Shown here piece by piece: positions 8,350 to 16,295 of a stretch of DNA of 64,000 nucleotides. Under the pieces are notes generated by a model, which saw only the letters and a list, made by a program, of their open reading frames with translations, searched no databases and had not been told where the DNA came from. Position numbers and translations under genes: made by a program. The stretch covers positions 1 through 64,000 of the forward strand of contig NZ_PCPA01000013.1 of the NCBI RefSeq assembly GCF_002979515.1, in the 5' to 3' direction. Numbering within the stretch: the first letter of the stretch is position 1; each line of letters starts with the position of its first letter. This stretch comes from Microbacterium sp. MYb54 (GTDB lineage Bacteria > Actinomycetota > Actinomycetes > Actinomycetales > Microbacteriaceae).

Positions 8350-8934
8350 TCAGTCTCCCGGGAGCAGCCGATCGAGTGCTGCGGCGTAGGCGGAAAGACC
8401 GTCGTCGAGTGTGAAGTGGCCGGCTGCGGCGAGCGTGCCGAGGCCGTGGATCAGCCCCCAGAGCGCCACCACATCGGACGGACGGTCAAGGCCCACCGCG
8501 GCCGCCCCCTCGGCGAGCACGGCCTCGAGCCCATCGATCAGGGGTGCCATCGTCGCTGTCGGTGATCCGGGGACGCAGACCGTCGGGTCGTAGACGGCAT
8601 CGAACGCGTGCGGGTGCTCGACGGCGAAGCGGATGTACGCCGAGCCGCCGTCGGTGAGTGCTGCCCGCGGGGGCGAGGCCTTCTCGGCAGCGGCGCGGAC
8701 CTGCCCGAGGAGGTCGGCCATGCTGCGCTCGGCGATCGCCTTGAGGAGTCCGAGCCGGTCGGAGAAGTGGTGGTACGGGGCGTTGTGGCTGACGTTCGCG
8801 GCCCGTGCGACCTCGCGCAGGCTGATCTCCGCCGCGGGCATGCGCTCCAGCAGCTGCATGGCGGCATCTTCCAGGGCACGGGCGAGATCGCCGTGGTGGT
8901 AGCCATCCTTCGAACTTGACATGAGCAACATCAT
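8350..8934 (-). CDS. TetR-family transcriptional repressor
   Basis: This 194-residue regulator has an N-terminal TetR helix-turn-helix (about residues 12-58: HHGDLARALEDAA, ISLREVARAANVSHNAPYHHF). The C-terminal ligand domain is of the type ending WGLIHGLGTLAAAGHF. It is divergent from a flavodoxin-fold oxidoreductase gene, and a large inverted repeat lies between them, so it most likely represses both genes until an electrophile or quinone-like ligand binds (inference). Three in-frame ATGs occur at the start (8934, 8931, 8922). The last, MSSSKDGYHHG, has the better spacing to TAGGAG and may be the real one. Confidence 0.9.
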   Translation of the reverse strand: MMLLMSSSKDGYHHGDLARALEDAAMQLLERMPAAEISLREVARAANVSHNAPYHHFSDRLGLLKAIAERSMADLLGQVRAAAEKASPPRAALTDGGSAYIRFAVEHPHAFDAVYDPTVCVPGSPTATMAPLIDGLEAVLAEGAAAVGLDRPSDVVALWGLIHGLGTLAAAGHFTLDDGLSAYAAALDRLLPGD

Positions 8935-8938
8935 CTCC

Positions 8939-8977
8939 TATCTTGACAGTGTCCACCAGCTTGACACTGTCCAGATA
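8939..8977. promoter_or_regulatory. TetR operator, 15-bp inverted repeat
   Basis: TATCTTGACAGTGTC (8939-8953) faces GACACTGTCCAGATA (8963-8977), matching in 14 of 15 positions with a 9-base spacer. The same site reads as a direct repeat of CTTGACANTGTCCA and contains TTGACA -35-like hexamers. It fills the space between the divergent TetR and oxidoreductase genes, so one dimer pair could shut both promoters. Confidence 0.85.
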
Positions 8978-8988
8978 GGAACAACGCC

Positions 8989-9633
8989 ATGACTGCTCTC
9001 GTGATCGACGGCCACCCCGACGCCCGCTCCCTGACCGCCGCGCTCGCCCAGCGCTATGCCACAGGACACGGCGACGCCCGCGTGCTCGCGCTGCGTGACC
9101 TCGACTTCGACCCCAACCTGCGCTTCGGCTACCGAGAGCGCATGACGCTGGAGCCCGACCTCGTCGAGGCGAAGCTCGCGCTGCAGAGCGCCGACACGGT
9201 CGTCATCGCGACGCCGCTGTGGTGGGGGTCGGTCCCCGCCATGCTCAAGGGCTTCTTCGACCGCGCTCTGCTGCCGCAGCAGGAGTACCGCTACACGAAG
9301 CTCGGCCTCGTCGAGGGGCTGCTGCCTGCGCGCAACGGCCGCCTGCTCCTGCTCGCGGACACACCCTGGTACTTCGTGCCGTTCACGGGGCTCCCCGCGC
9401 AGACCCACGTCGCCCGAGGGACGATGCGCTTCTGCGGGATCCGCTCGGTGCGCACGCATCGCATGCTCGGCGTGAAGGACGCGAGCAGTGCCACCATCAC
9501 GCGATGGCTCGACCGCGCCGAACGTCTCGGCGCCGCAGACGGACGCCGCACGGGTGCGCCTCAGACCATCGCGTCTGCGCCTCAGGCCATCGCGGCGGAG
9601 GCAGCCTCGTCTTCGGTGGTGGCGACGAGCTGA
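8989..9633 (+). CDS. NAD(P)H-dependent flavin oxidoreductase (KefF/YwrO/MdaB-like)
   Basis: This 214-residue protein has a flavodoxin-like fold. The FMN-binding segment [16 protein letters not shown] is at the N-terminus. [19 protein letters not shown] (about residues 70-88) is the hallmark of quinone-reductase and KefF-like enzymes. It is expected to reduce quinones or other electrophiles with NAD(P)H and FMN in the cytoplasm. The divergent TetR gene and shared operator support induction by such compounds. The last 30 residues (Ala/Ser-rich) are atypical for the family, and the 3' end runs 52 bases into the convergent rlmN gene. Confidence 0.88.
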   Translation: MTALVIDGHPDARSLTAALAQRYATGHGDARVLALRDLDFDPNLRFGYRERMTLEPDLVEAKLALQSADTVVIATPLWWGSVPAMLKGFFDRALLPQQEYRYTKLGLVEGLLPARNGRLLLLADTPWYFVPFTGLPAQTHVARGTMRFCGIRSVRTHRMLGVKDASSATITRWLDRAERLGAADGRRTGAPQTIASAPQAIAAEAASSSVVATS

Positions 9634-10883
9634 CCGCAGGCGCCGTCGATCTCCTTGCCGCGGGTGTCGCGGAGGGTCGTCGGGATGCCGGCGTCGTTGA
9701 GGCGACGCACGAACTCGTTCGTGACGTCTTTCTCGGATGCGGTCCAGATCGAGCCGGGCGTCGGGTTCAGCGGGATCGGGTTCACGTGCACCCACCCGCG
9801 ACCGCGCTCGTTGAGCTTGTCGGCCAGCAGGTCGGCACGCCAGCCGTGGTCGTTCATGTCCTTGATCAGCGCGTACTCGATCGAGACACGGCGACCGGTC
9901 TTCTCGTAGTAGTAGCGGGCGGCGTCGAGCGCCTCGTCGACCTTCCACCGCGAGTTCACCGGGATGAGCTCGTCGCGCAGGTGGTCGTCCGGTGCGTGCA
10001 GCGACAGCGCGAAGGTGACGGGGATGCCCTCGTCGGCCAGCTTCTTGATCGCGGGCACCAGGCCGACCGTCGACACGGTGATGCCACGGGCACTCATGCC
10101 GAGGCCGTCGGGCTGCGGGGCGACCATCGAGCGCACCGCATCCATGACGCGCTTGTAGTTGGCGAGCGGCTCACCCATCCCCATGAAGACGATGTTCGAG
10201 ACGCGCTCCATGCTGTGGTCGTCGGCCTTCTTGCCGCCGAGGCCGCCCTCGGCGATCAGACGGTTGGCGCGCACGATCTGCTCGATGATCTCGGCGGTCG
10301 ACATGTTGCGGGTCAGCCCCGCCTGTCCGGTCGCGCAGAACGGGCAGTTCATGCCGCAGCCGGCCTGGCTCGACACGCACAGCGTGATGCGGCCGGGGTA
10401 GCGCATGAGGACCGACTCGACCAGCGCGCCGTCATGCAGGCGCCACAGGAACTTGATCGTGTCGCCCTTGTCGGTCTCGAGGCGTCGCACCTCGGTGAGC
10501 AGCGGCGGCAGCATCCCGCCGACGAGCTGCTCCCGGGTGTCTGCCGGGAGGTCGGTCATGTGCTCGGGGTCTGACGTGTAGTGGCGGAAGTAGTGCGTCG
10601 AAAGCTGCTTCGCGCGGAAGCCGGGAAGCCCGAGCTCCTTCACCTTCTCGATACGCTCGGCCGGGGTGAGGTCGGCCAGGTGCACCGGCGGCTTGCCGCG
10701 CTTGGGGCTCGCGAACTGCAGGAGCGGACGCCCCTCGGCATCCTTCTGCTGGGTCCAGCCCTCGGTCGCAGGGCGCACCTGTGGCTTCTTGGTCTCGCGG
10801 ACCTTGCCCTGGGCGGGCCGACCCTGCGGAGCGGACGCGGATGCTGCGGGGCGCGTCTCGCGCGTGCGGGGAGTCTCGGTCAT
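9582..10883 (-). CDS. rlmN: 23S rRNA (adenine-C2)-methyltransferase RlmN
   Basis: This radical SAM enzyme methylates C2 of adenine 2503 in 23S rRNA and of adenine 37 in some tRNAs. It has 433 residues, longer than usual because of an Ala/Pro/Lys-rich N-terminal extension of about 60 residues. The CxxxCxxC cluster ligand motif is CGMNCPFC, followed by ATGQAG. The GEPLANY motif (about 230) binds SAM. A C-terminal Cys in GACGQL (about 418) corresponds to the methyl-carrying Cys. TACCCT lies 7 bases before the ATG, and GGAGG also sits directly before it, so either leaderless or short-leader translation is possible. Confidence 0.96.
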   Translation of the reverse strand: MTETPRTRETRPAASASAPQGRPAQGKVRETKKPQVRPATEGWTQQKDAEGRPLLQFASPKRGKPPVHLADLTPAERIEKVKELGLPGFRAKQLSTHYFRHYTSDPEHMTDLPADTREQLVGGMLPPLLTEVRRLETDKGDTIKFLWRLHDGALVESVLMRYPGRITLCVSSQAGCGMNCPFCATGQAGLTRNMSTAEIIEQIVRANRLIAEGGLGGKKADDHSMERVSNIVFMGMGEPLANYKRVMDAVRSMVAPQPDGLGMSARGITVSTVGLVPAIKKLADEGIPVTFALSLHAPDDHLRDELIPVNSRWKVDEALDAARYYYEKTGRRVSIEYALIKDMNDHGWRADLLADKLNERGRGWVHVNPIPLNPTPGSIWTASEKDVTNEFVRRLNDAGIPTTLRDTRGKEIDGACGQLVATTEDEAASAAMA

Positions 10884-10890
10884 ACCCTCC

Positions 10891-10896
10891 AGGGTA
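10891..10896 (-). promoter_or_regulatory. -10 element for rlmN
   Basis: TACCCT on the minus strand, 7 bases before the rlmN ATG at 10883. Confidence 0.5.
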
Positions 10897-10942
10897 CGCG
10901 GTGACGGATGGGAACGCCCTGGGGCGCGGGACGCTGCTCCCG

Positions 10943-10948
10943 TAGACT
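10943..10948 (+). promoter_or_regulatory. -10-like element for the L7/L12-like protein
   Basis: TAGACT lies 9 bases before the ATG at 10958. With a start point 6-7 bases downstream, the leader would be only about 3 bases. Confidence 0.4.
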
Positions 10949-10957
10949 GCCCCCACG

Positions 10958-11542
10958 ATGGATGGATGGGACAGTCTCCCGTGGCTTTTCCTGGGGTTCC
11001 TCCTCTTCATCGTCGGCATCATCGTCGGCGGAATCTGGATCATCGTGATCGCTGTGCGCAACACCCGGCCCCAGCCGCCCGCGCCGCAGGCCTTCATCGC
11101 TGCGCCGACGACTTCGCGTTCCGCTCCCGCGTACTCGTCACTCGCCGCCGCCTCGGGCCTCACTCCTGCCGTGATCGCCGAGATCGACCGGCTCGTCGCA
11201 GCCGGGCAGAAGATCCATGCCATCAAGCTGTACCGCGACCACTCCGGCACAGGACTCAAAGAGGCGAAGGACCGCATCGACCACTGGTCGGTGAGCACCA
11301 CGGCCCCCCACACCGCAGCCGTGTCGAACACCACCGCCACGCACTCCTCGATCACCCCGACGGCGGCGACCCCGTCGTCGGTCCGCGCCCAGCTGCCTGC
11401 GTCGGCGGCGTCCGACATCGACAGGCTGGTCGCCGGCGGCGCCAAGATCGCCGCGATCAAGGCGCTCCGTGAGCACACCGGACTCGGGCTCAAGGAGTCG
11501 AAGGACCTGATCGAGGCCTGGCCGCACAGCCACGCATCCTGA
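10958..11542 (+). CDS. Membrane-anchored protein with two L7/L12 C-terminal-like domains
   Basis: This 194-residue protein starts with a single membrane segment (about 8-34, [18 protein letters not shown]). A Pro/Ala/Ser linker and two copies of a helical module follow: [20 protein letters not shown] with [13 protein letters not shown] (about 72-108), and [20 protein letters not shown] with [13 protein letters not shown] (about 150-188). The AIKxxRxxTGLGLKEAKxxV pattern is the core of the ribosomal stalk protein L7/L12 C-terminal domain, which recruits translation factors. Here the ribosome-binding N-domain is absent and replaced by a membrane anchor, so it is not rplL. The modules are joined by a Thr/Ser-rich linker. 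The function is unknown. Confidence 0.85.
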   Translation: MDGWDSLPWLFLGFLLFIVGIIVGGIWIIVIAVRNTRPQPPAPQAFIAAPTTSRSAPAYSSLAAASGLTPAVIAEIDRLVAAGQKIHAIKLYRDHSGTGLKEAKDRIDHWSVSTTAPHTAAVSNTTATHSSITPTAATPSSVRAQLPASAASDIDRLVAGGAKIAAIKALREHTGLGLKESKDLIEAWPHSHAS

Positions 11543-11547
11543 CCAAC

Positions 11548-11576
11548 TTGTCATTACAGGCTGCGCCCGGAAGAAT
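11548..11576 (+). promoter_or_regulatory. Promoter for KDPG aldolase gene
   Basis: TTGTCA (11548-11553) and AAGAAT (11571-11576) are separated by 17 bases, upstream of a gene with a normal AAGGAG ribosome site (11595-11600). Confidence 0.5.
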
Positions 11577-11604
11577 GGACGAGCCCGCCCGATGAAGGAG
11601 CCCC

Positions 11605-12243
11605 ATGCCCGACCGTCTCGACCGCGCCCGCACCACCGGCATCCTCGCCGTCCTCCGCGCCCCCTCCCCTGAACTGGCGCTCGAGGCGTCGGAGGCGATC
11701 ATCCGCGGCGGTGTCACCGGGATCGAAGTGACCTTCTCCACTCCCGACGCACCGGCCGTGATCCGCGAGCTCATCGCCCGCCACGGCGATGCCGCCTACA
11801 TCGGCGCCGGCACCGTGACGACGGCAGCACAGGCGGCACAGGCAGCCGATGCGGGAGCCGAATTCCTCGTCAGCCCCGGCACCCTCCCCCACCTCACCCG
11901 CACCATGCTCGACACCGGCCGCGTCGTGATGACCGGCGCGATGACCCCGACCGAGGTCATGGGCGCGCTCGAGCTCGGCGTCGACGTCGTCAAGATCTTC
12001 CCGGCATCCCTCGGCGGCCCGTCATACCTCGGCGCCCTGCGCGGACCGTTCCCCGATGCGCCTCTGATGCCGACGGGCGGCGTGAGCCCCGACAACCTGG
12101 CGGCCTGGTTCGCGGCCGGTGCGGTGGCGGTCGGCGCCGGCGGAGACCTCGCGAACGGCGCATCGATCAAGGCATCCGACTGGGCGGACCTCGCGCAGCG
12201 CGCCGCCCGGTTCGCCGCCGCGCTCGCAGCTACTCGGGCCTGA
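11605..12243 (+). CDS. eda: KDPG / 4-hydroxy-2-oxoglutarate aldolase
   Basis: This 212-residue class I aldolase cleaves 2-keto-3-deoxy-6-phosphogluconate to pyruvate and glyceraldehyde 3-phosphate (Entner-Doudoroff pathway, uronate breakdown). Family residues are visible: Glu in GIEVTFSTP (about residue 40), the phosphate/pyruvate loop GAGTVTT, and the Schiff-base Lys in DVVKIFPAS (about 130). PTGGVSPDNLAAWF follows near 155. The length is typical. It has its own promoter and AAGGAG ribosome site and stands alone: no edd or kdgK gene is adjacent, so which pathway it serves here is open. Confidence 0.93.
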   Translation: MPDRLDRARTTGILAVLRAPSPELALEASEAIIRGGVTGIEVTFSTPDAPAVIRELIARHGDAAYIGAGTVTTAAQAAQAADAGAEFLVSPGTLPHLTRTMLDTGRVVMTGAMTPTEVMGALELGVDVVKIFPASLGGPSYLGALRGPFPDAPLMPTGGVSPDNLAAWFAAGAVAVGAGGDLANGASIKASDWADLAQRAARFAAALAATRA

Positions 12244-12268
12244 CGGCCCTGCGCCCGGCATCATTTGG

Positions 12269-12274
12269 TATACC
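12269..12274 (+). promoter_or_regulatory. -10-like element for the ankyrin lipoprotein
   Basis: TATACC lies 6 bases before the ATG at 12281, the same spacing as the window's other leaderless starts, with C in place of the final T. Confidence 0.4.
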
Positions 12275-12280
12275 GGATGC

Positions 12281-12991
12281 ATGGGTGCACGACGAATGCT
12301 GGCCATCGGCGCGATCACGATCACGCTGCTGACCGCGACGGGCTGCACAGCCGGGCCGGATCCGTCGACTCCGGATCCGCACCCGCCGACTCAGGAGGCC
12401 ACCATGACCGTCGCCACTCGTGATCTGCTCGCCGCAGCTGCGACCGGAGACGCCGCTGCCGTGCAGGCGGCGCTCGATGCCGGCGCAGAGATCGAGGCGC
12501 GAGGATCCGAGGGCATGACCGCGCTGATCGCGGCGACCAAGGCGAATCACGTCGATGCGGCGCGGACTCTCATCGCGGCCGGCGCTGACGTGAATGCGAA
12601 GGACGACATCCAGGACTCCGCGTACCTGTACGCGGGCGCTCGCGGGCACGATGAGATTCTCATCCTCACGCTCGAGAACGGCGCCGACCTGACCAGCACG
12701 AACCGCTTCGGCGGCACCGCTCTGATCCCGGCATCCGAGCGTGGGCTTCTCGCCACCGTCGAGATCCTGCTCGAGGCCGGAGTCGACCCCGACCACGTGA
12801 ACGACCTGAACTGGACGGCACTGCACGAGGCGATCGTGCTCGGCGACGGGTCGGACGTGTATGTCGATGTGGTGCGCGCACTCATCGACGGCGGAGCGAG
12901 CATCGACATCCCCGACGGCGACGGCGTGCTCCCGGTCGACCTCGCCGCGAGCCGCGGTTACGACGCGATCGTCGCCGAGCTCGAACGGTGA
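12281..12991 (+). CDS. Ankyrin-repeat lipoprotein
   Basis: This protein has 236 residues. A lipoprotein signal (MGARRMLAIGAITITLL, then TATGC) and a Pro/Asp linker precede about five ankyrin repeats (residues 45-235), seen as DLLAAAATGDAAAVQAALDAG, GMTALIAATKANHVDAARTL, NRFGGTALIPASERG and NWTALHEAI. Ankyrin stacks bind proteins. If lipidated, this one would face outward from the cytoplasmic membrane. An in-frame ATG at 12404 with a perfect AGGAGG five bases ahead could produce a cytoplasmic form without the signal. The stop overlaps the GTG of the TauE-like permease, so the two are translationally coupled. Confidence 0.85.
   Translation: MGARRMLAIGAITITLLTATGCTAGPDPSTPDPHPPTQEATMTVATRDLLAAAATGDAAAVQAALDAGAEIEARGSEGMTALIAATKANHVDAARTLIAAGADVNAKDDIQDSAYLYAGARGHDEILILTLENGADLTSTNRFGGTALIPASERGLLATVEILLEAGVDPDHVNDLNWTALHEAIVLGDGSDVYVDVVRALIDGGASIDIPDGDGVLPVDLAASRGYDAIVAELER
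12393..12406 (+). promoter_or_regulatory. Internal ribosome site and alternative ATG
   Basis: AGGAGG (12393-12398), a 5-base spacer and ATG (12404-12406) lie in frame inside the ankyrin gene, just after the lipoprotein signal. Initiation here would yield a 195-residue ankyrin protein without export signal. Confidence 0.55.
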
Positions 12992-13737
12992 TCGTCCTCG
13001 AGCCCTGGGCATGGGCGGCCCTCGCCGTGGCCGCGGTGACGATCGGCATCTCGAAGACGGCACTGCCCGGCGGCAGCATCCTGGCGATCGCACTGTTCGC
13101 GGCGGTCCTGCCGGCGCGCACCTCGACCGCGGCGACCCTGCTGCTCCTGATGGTCGGCGATCTGTTCGCGCTTTTCGCCTACCGCCGTCACGCCCATTGG
13201 CCCACGCTGCTGCGGCTCGCCCCCGCTGTCATCGCCGGCCTCCTGGTCGGGTTCGCCTTCCTGGCGCTCGCCGGCGACGGAGTGGTCCGTCGCGCGATCG
13301 GCGTGATCCTGCTGCTGATGATCGCCGTGACGCTCTGGCGACGGTGGCGGCAGAGCAGGGCGGATACCGTGGCCCCGGCCTCCGGTGGACTCCTGCTCGC
13401 GGGCGCCTACGGCACGCTCGGCGGGTTCACCACCATGGTCGCGAACGCCGGCGGTCCGGTCATGTCGATGTACTTCCTGGCCACCCGCACCCCGGTGCAG
13501 GTCTTCCTCGGCACGTCCGCGTGGTTCTTCGCCATCATCAACGTGATCAAGGTGCCGTTCCTCGCAGGCCTCGGGCTGTTCCAGACTCCCGTGCTGCTGA
13601 TGGATGCCGTGCTCGCCCCACTCGTGGTGGTCGGCGCGCTCGCCGGACTCCAGGTCGCCCGACGCATGAATCAGCGCGTGTTCGACCGCATCGTGATCGC
13701 TCTCACGATCGTCGGCGCGGTCTACCTGCTCATCTGA
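12988..13737 (+). CDS. TauE/SafE (DUF81) family membrane permease
   Basis: This 249-residue integral membrane protein has about seven to eight hydrophobic helices and the two half-motifs of the family: TIGISKTALPGGSILAI near the N-terminus and GTLGGFTTMVANAGGPV at about residue 140. TauE/SafE proteins export sulfite, sulfoacetate or related anions; the substrate is not predictable. The GTG start overlaps the ankyrin gene stop (GTGA), so the ankyrin protein is likely a partner or is made in proportion to it. Confidence 0.9.
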   Translation: MIVLEPWAWAALAVAAVTIGISKTALPGGSILAIALFAAVLPARTSTAATLLLLMVGDLFALFAYRRHAHWPTLLRLAPAVIAGLLVGFAFLALAGDGVVRRAIGVILLLMIAVTLWRRWRQSRADTVAPASGGLLLAGAYGTLGGFTTMVANAGGPVMSMYFLATRTPVQVFLGTSAWFFAIINVIKVPFLAGLGLFQTPVLLMDAVLAPLVVVGALAGLQVARRMNQRVFDRIVIALTIVGAVYLLI

Positions 13738-13762
13738 CCAGCCTTCGCCCTGGCCGACACCC

Positions 13763-14593
13763 TCAGTCGAGGAAGATGTCGGGGAAGAGCGCGCTGTCGG
13801 GGGTGCCGGGGATCGCGGCGTAGCCGGAGAAGTCGGTCACGCCGTCGGCTTCGAGCACGTCCTCGACGATGAGCGTCTGGCCCGTGTATGACGCTGCGGG
13901 CTTGAGGAGCACGGCATACGCGGCGTCCGCGTAGATGTCGGGCGTGCGGCTCGCCGCCATGACCTTGTCTCCACCGAGGAGGTTCTGCACCGCCGCGGTC
14001 GCGATCGTGGTGCGCGGCCAGAGCGTGTTGGCCGCGATCCCGTCGCGCGCGAACTCCGCCGCAAGGCCGAGGGTCGCCATCGTCATGCCGAACTTCGCGA
14101 GCGTGTATCCGGTGTGCGCGCCGAGCCACTTCGGCGTCGGGTTGAGCGGCGGCGAGAGTGAGAGGATGTGCGGGTTCTCGGCATCCTTCAGGATGGGCAC
14201 GGCCGCGCGAGAGAGCATGAACGTGCCGCGCACGTTCACGTCCTGCATCAGGTCGTACTTCTTGGCGTTCAGGTCGAGCGAGCGCGAGAGATCGATGACG
14301 CTGGCGTTGTTGATCACGATGTCGATCCCGCCGAACTCGCCCTGCGTCTTCATGACCGCTTCGGTGATGTCATCGTCGTCGCGCACATCGCCCACGATCG
14401 GCAGCGCGTTCCCGCCGGCAGCGCGGATCTGCTCGGCGGCGGTGTGGATCGTGCCCTCGAGCTTCGGATGCGGGGTGTCGGTCTTCGCGAGCATCGCGAT
14501 GTTCGCACCGTCGGCTGCTGCCCGCAGCGCGATCGCGAGGCCGATGCCACGGCTGCCGCCCGACATCAGGATGGTCTTGCCTGCAAGAGACAT
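13763..14593 (-). CDS. Short-chain dehydrogenase, HSDL2-like
   Basis: This 276-residue NAD(P)-dependent SDR has a Rossmann fold with the cofactor loop SGGSRGIGLAIA at the N-terminus, NNASV at about residue 97 and the active-site YTLAK at about 170. The stretch SPPLNPTPKWLGAH before the Tyr is characteristic of the HSDL2 group rather than classical FabG-type SDRs; the usual catalytic Ser position is altered, as in that group. It has an AAGGAG ribosome site and lies 33 bases after a second SDR gene on the same strand, suggesting a lipid or acyl-CoA metabolism pair. The substrate is unknown. Confidence 0.88.
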   Translation of the reverse strand: MSLAGKTILMSGGSRGIGLAIALRAAADGANIAMLAKTDTPHPKLEGTIHTAAEQIRAAGGNALPIVGDVRDDDDITEAVMKTQGEFGGIDIVINNASVIDLSRSLDLNAKKYDLMQDVNVRGTFMLSRAAVPILKDAENPHILSLSPPLNPTPKWLGAHTGYTLAKFGMTMATLGLAAEFARDGIAANTLWPRTTIATAAVQNLLGGDKVMAASRTPDIYADAAYAVLLKPAASYTGQTLIVEDVLEADGVTDFSGYAAIPGTPDSALFPDIFLD

Positions 14594-14626
14594 GGGTTCT
14601 CCTTGGTTCTCAGCCGGAACGGCGGG

Positions 14627-15385
14627 TTATCTCGGGGCCATGCGGATCGCGCCGTCGAGGCGGATGGTCTCGCCGTTGAGGTAGCCGTTCTCGACGATCT
14701 GCTGCACGAGGGCGGCGTACTCATCGGGACGACCGAGGCGCGACGGGAACGGAACCTGCTGACCCAGGGAGTCCTGCGCGGCCTGCGGGAGCCCCATCAG
14801 CATCGGGGTCTCCATGATGCCGGGAGCGATCGTGCAGACCCGGATGCCGTAGCGGGCGAGCTCGCGCGCCACCGGGAGGGTCATGGCGTGCACGCCGCCC
14901 TTGGACGCGGAGTACGCGGGCTGGCCGATCTGGCCGTCGAATGCGGCGACGCTGGCGGTGTTGACGATGACGCCGCGCTCTTCGTCATGGGGCTCGTTCT
15001 TGGCGATCACGGCAGAAGCCTGCGAGATGACGTTGAACGTACCGACGAGGTTGATGCGGATCACGCGCTCGAAGTCGGAGAGCACGGCCGGATTGCCCTC
15101 GCGGTCGAGCACCTTCGCGGGCGGTGCGATGCCCGCGCAGTTCACGACGACGCGCAGAGGGGCGGCCGACTGCGCGGCGGCGACGGCGGCCTGCACCTCG
15201 TCGGCGCTCGTGACGTCGGCGGCGACGAACAGTCCGCCGAGCTCGTCGGCGACTTCAGCACCCTTCGACGATGCGAGGTCGATGATCGTGACGTGGGCGC
15301 CGGCGGCGACGAGTCGGCGCGCTGTGGCGAGTCCGAGGCCCGAGGCCCCACCGGTGATGAGTGCACCCTGTCCGCTGATCTGCAT
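14627..15385 (-). CDS. 3-hydroxyacyl-CoA dehydrogenase-like SDR (HSD17B10 type)
   Basis: This 252-residue classical SDR has [12 protein letters not shown] (cofactor loop), VIIDLAS with Asp selecting NAD, NCAGIAP at about 88, NTASVAAF with the catalytic Ser, and YSASKGG (Tyr/Lys) at about 155. The pattern [15 protein letters not shown] and the C-terminal [12 protein letters not shown] match type II 3-hydroxyacyl-CoA dehydrogenases, which oxidise beta-hydroxyacyl-CoAs in fatty acid or isoleucine breakdown. The start has a GGAG ribosome site. It is first of the two SDR genes in a probable operon. Confidence 0.9.
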   Translation of the reverse strand: MQISGQGALITGGASGLGLATARRLVAAGAHVTIIDLASSKGAEVADELGGLFVAADVTSADEVQAAVAAAQSAAPLRVVVNCAGIAPPAKVLDREGNPAVLSDFERVIRINLVGTFNVISQASAVIAKNEPHDEERGVIVNTASVAAFDGQIGQPAYSASKGGVHAMTLPVARELARYGIRVCTIAPGIMETPMLMGLPQAAQDSLGQQVPFPSRLGRPDEYAALVQQIVENGYLNGETIRLDGAIRMAPR

Positions 15386-15541
15386 CTGATGTTCTCCTTC
15401 GAACGTCGTCGTGCGACATGCATTGATGGAACGCAGTATCAGCCTACGTGGTTCCTGGTTCCACCACGACTCTGAGCGACTGCGTCGAGACCGAGCCTAG
15501 TTCCCGTCTCCCGCTCGAAGGAACGCGATAAGTCGTGGGAG

Positions 15542-15547
15542 TAGGAT
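15542..15547 (+). promoter_or_regulatory. -10 element for the LPXTG-like protein gene
   Basis: TAGGAT lies 7 bases before the ATG at 15555, supporting that start over the downstream ATG at 15612. Confidence 0.45.
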
Positions 15548-15554
15548 CCGGAGA

Positions 15555-16058
15555 ATGCGCCGCTCGCCCGGGATCCACCGATCCACGGCGTCTGTCGACC
15601 GGCCGGTGATAATGCGCCTCATTACCACTGCAAGCCTGGCACTCCTGCTCCTCTTCGCCCTCACGGCGACCGCCCACGGCGATGCCGGGGAGAACGGAGC
15701 GGCCCCCTCGCTCGCCGCCGCGTCCATCGAAGCGTTCGACGACGCCGTCGCCGTGGGCGACGCTGCCGCGGTGGACAGCACTGCCGCGGTGGAGAACGCT
15801 GCCGCGGTGGACCAGGACCAGACACCGGCCGCGCTTCCGGCCACCGGGATGAGCGCCCTCGCCGGCGCCGCAGTCTGCATTCTCGGGGTGCTGTGCGGCC
15901 TCGCCGCGATGCTCCTGCTGTCCCGCGTGCTCCGGCGCCCCGGACAGCTCTCGACCCTCCGGGAGAAGCCGCACGCGCGGCCCTCAGCGCCGGCTTCTCC
16001 CGTGCACCCCCGCGTGACCGCGATCTCGCTGATCCAGCTCGGCCTCTCCCGAACCTGA
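15555..16058 (+). CDS. Secreted protein with LPXTG-like sorting signal
   Basis: This protein has 167 residues: a polar n-region, a hydrophobic signal segment (about 20-41), an acidic Ala/Val-rich region with an Ala-Ala-Val-Asp repeat (about 60-90), then LPATG, a hydrophobic span of about 25 residues and RVLRRP. LPATG-helix-RR is the layout of a sortase substrate, but the cytoplasmic tail of about 40 residues is much longer than usual, so it may simply be a two-pass membrane protein. The start at 15555 is supported by TAGGAT-N7-ATG; ATG at 15612 (MRLITTASLALLLL) is the alternative. It is first in a cluster with lspA and ctaG. Confidence 0.6.
   Translation: MRRSPGIHRSTASVDRPVIMRLITTASLALLLLFALTATAHGDAGENGAAPSLAAASIEAFDDAVAVGDAAAVDSTAAVENAAAVDQDQTPAALPATGMSALAGAAVCILGVLCGLAAMLLLSRVLRRPGQLSTLREKPHARPSAPASPVHPRVTAISLIQLGLSRT
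15606..15628. promoter_or_regulatory. Fur-box-like palindrome
   Basis: GTGATAATG (15606-15614) faces CATTACCAC (15620-15628) across 5 bases, 8 of 9 positions paired. GATAATG-N5-CATTAnC is the outer frame of the classical Fur box, though the inner 5 bases (CGCCT) do not match. It lies inside the 5' end of the LPXTG-like gene and covers an alternative ATG. Confidence 0.3.
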
Positions 16059-16238
16059 TCGTCGACGCGCCGTCATCAGGACGACGCCTTCCGCCGGCAT
16101 CGCGCGGCTCCTCGGCTTCCTGCGTCGAGTGCGCACGCCCCGGCATCCGGATCGCGCCCGCTCCCACCGGGAATCACGCGACCCCTGCGTGACGGCATCC
16201 GACGCCACGCCCGTGCTCACCCCCTCGAAGGAGACCCC

Positions 16239-16295
16239 ATGAAACGCACATCGAACGACGGCGAACCGCTCGCTCCCGACAGGCCGGGACGGTGA
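16239..16295 (+). CDS. 18-residue leader ORF, translationally coupled
   Basis: MKRTSNDGEPLAPDRPGR is encoded behind a strong GAAGGAGA ribosome site (16226-16233). Its TGA overlaps the GTG start of the next gene, which itself has no good ribosome site of its own. The layout suggests that ribosomes translating the leader re-initiate on the membrane protein gene. It is too short for family comparison, so the call rests on the ribosome site and the overlap. Confidence 0.4.
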   Translation: MKRTSNDGEPLAPDRPGR

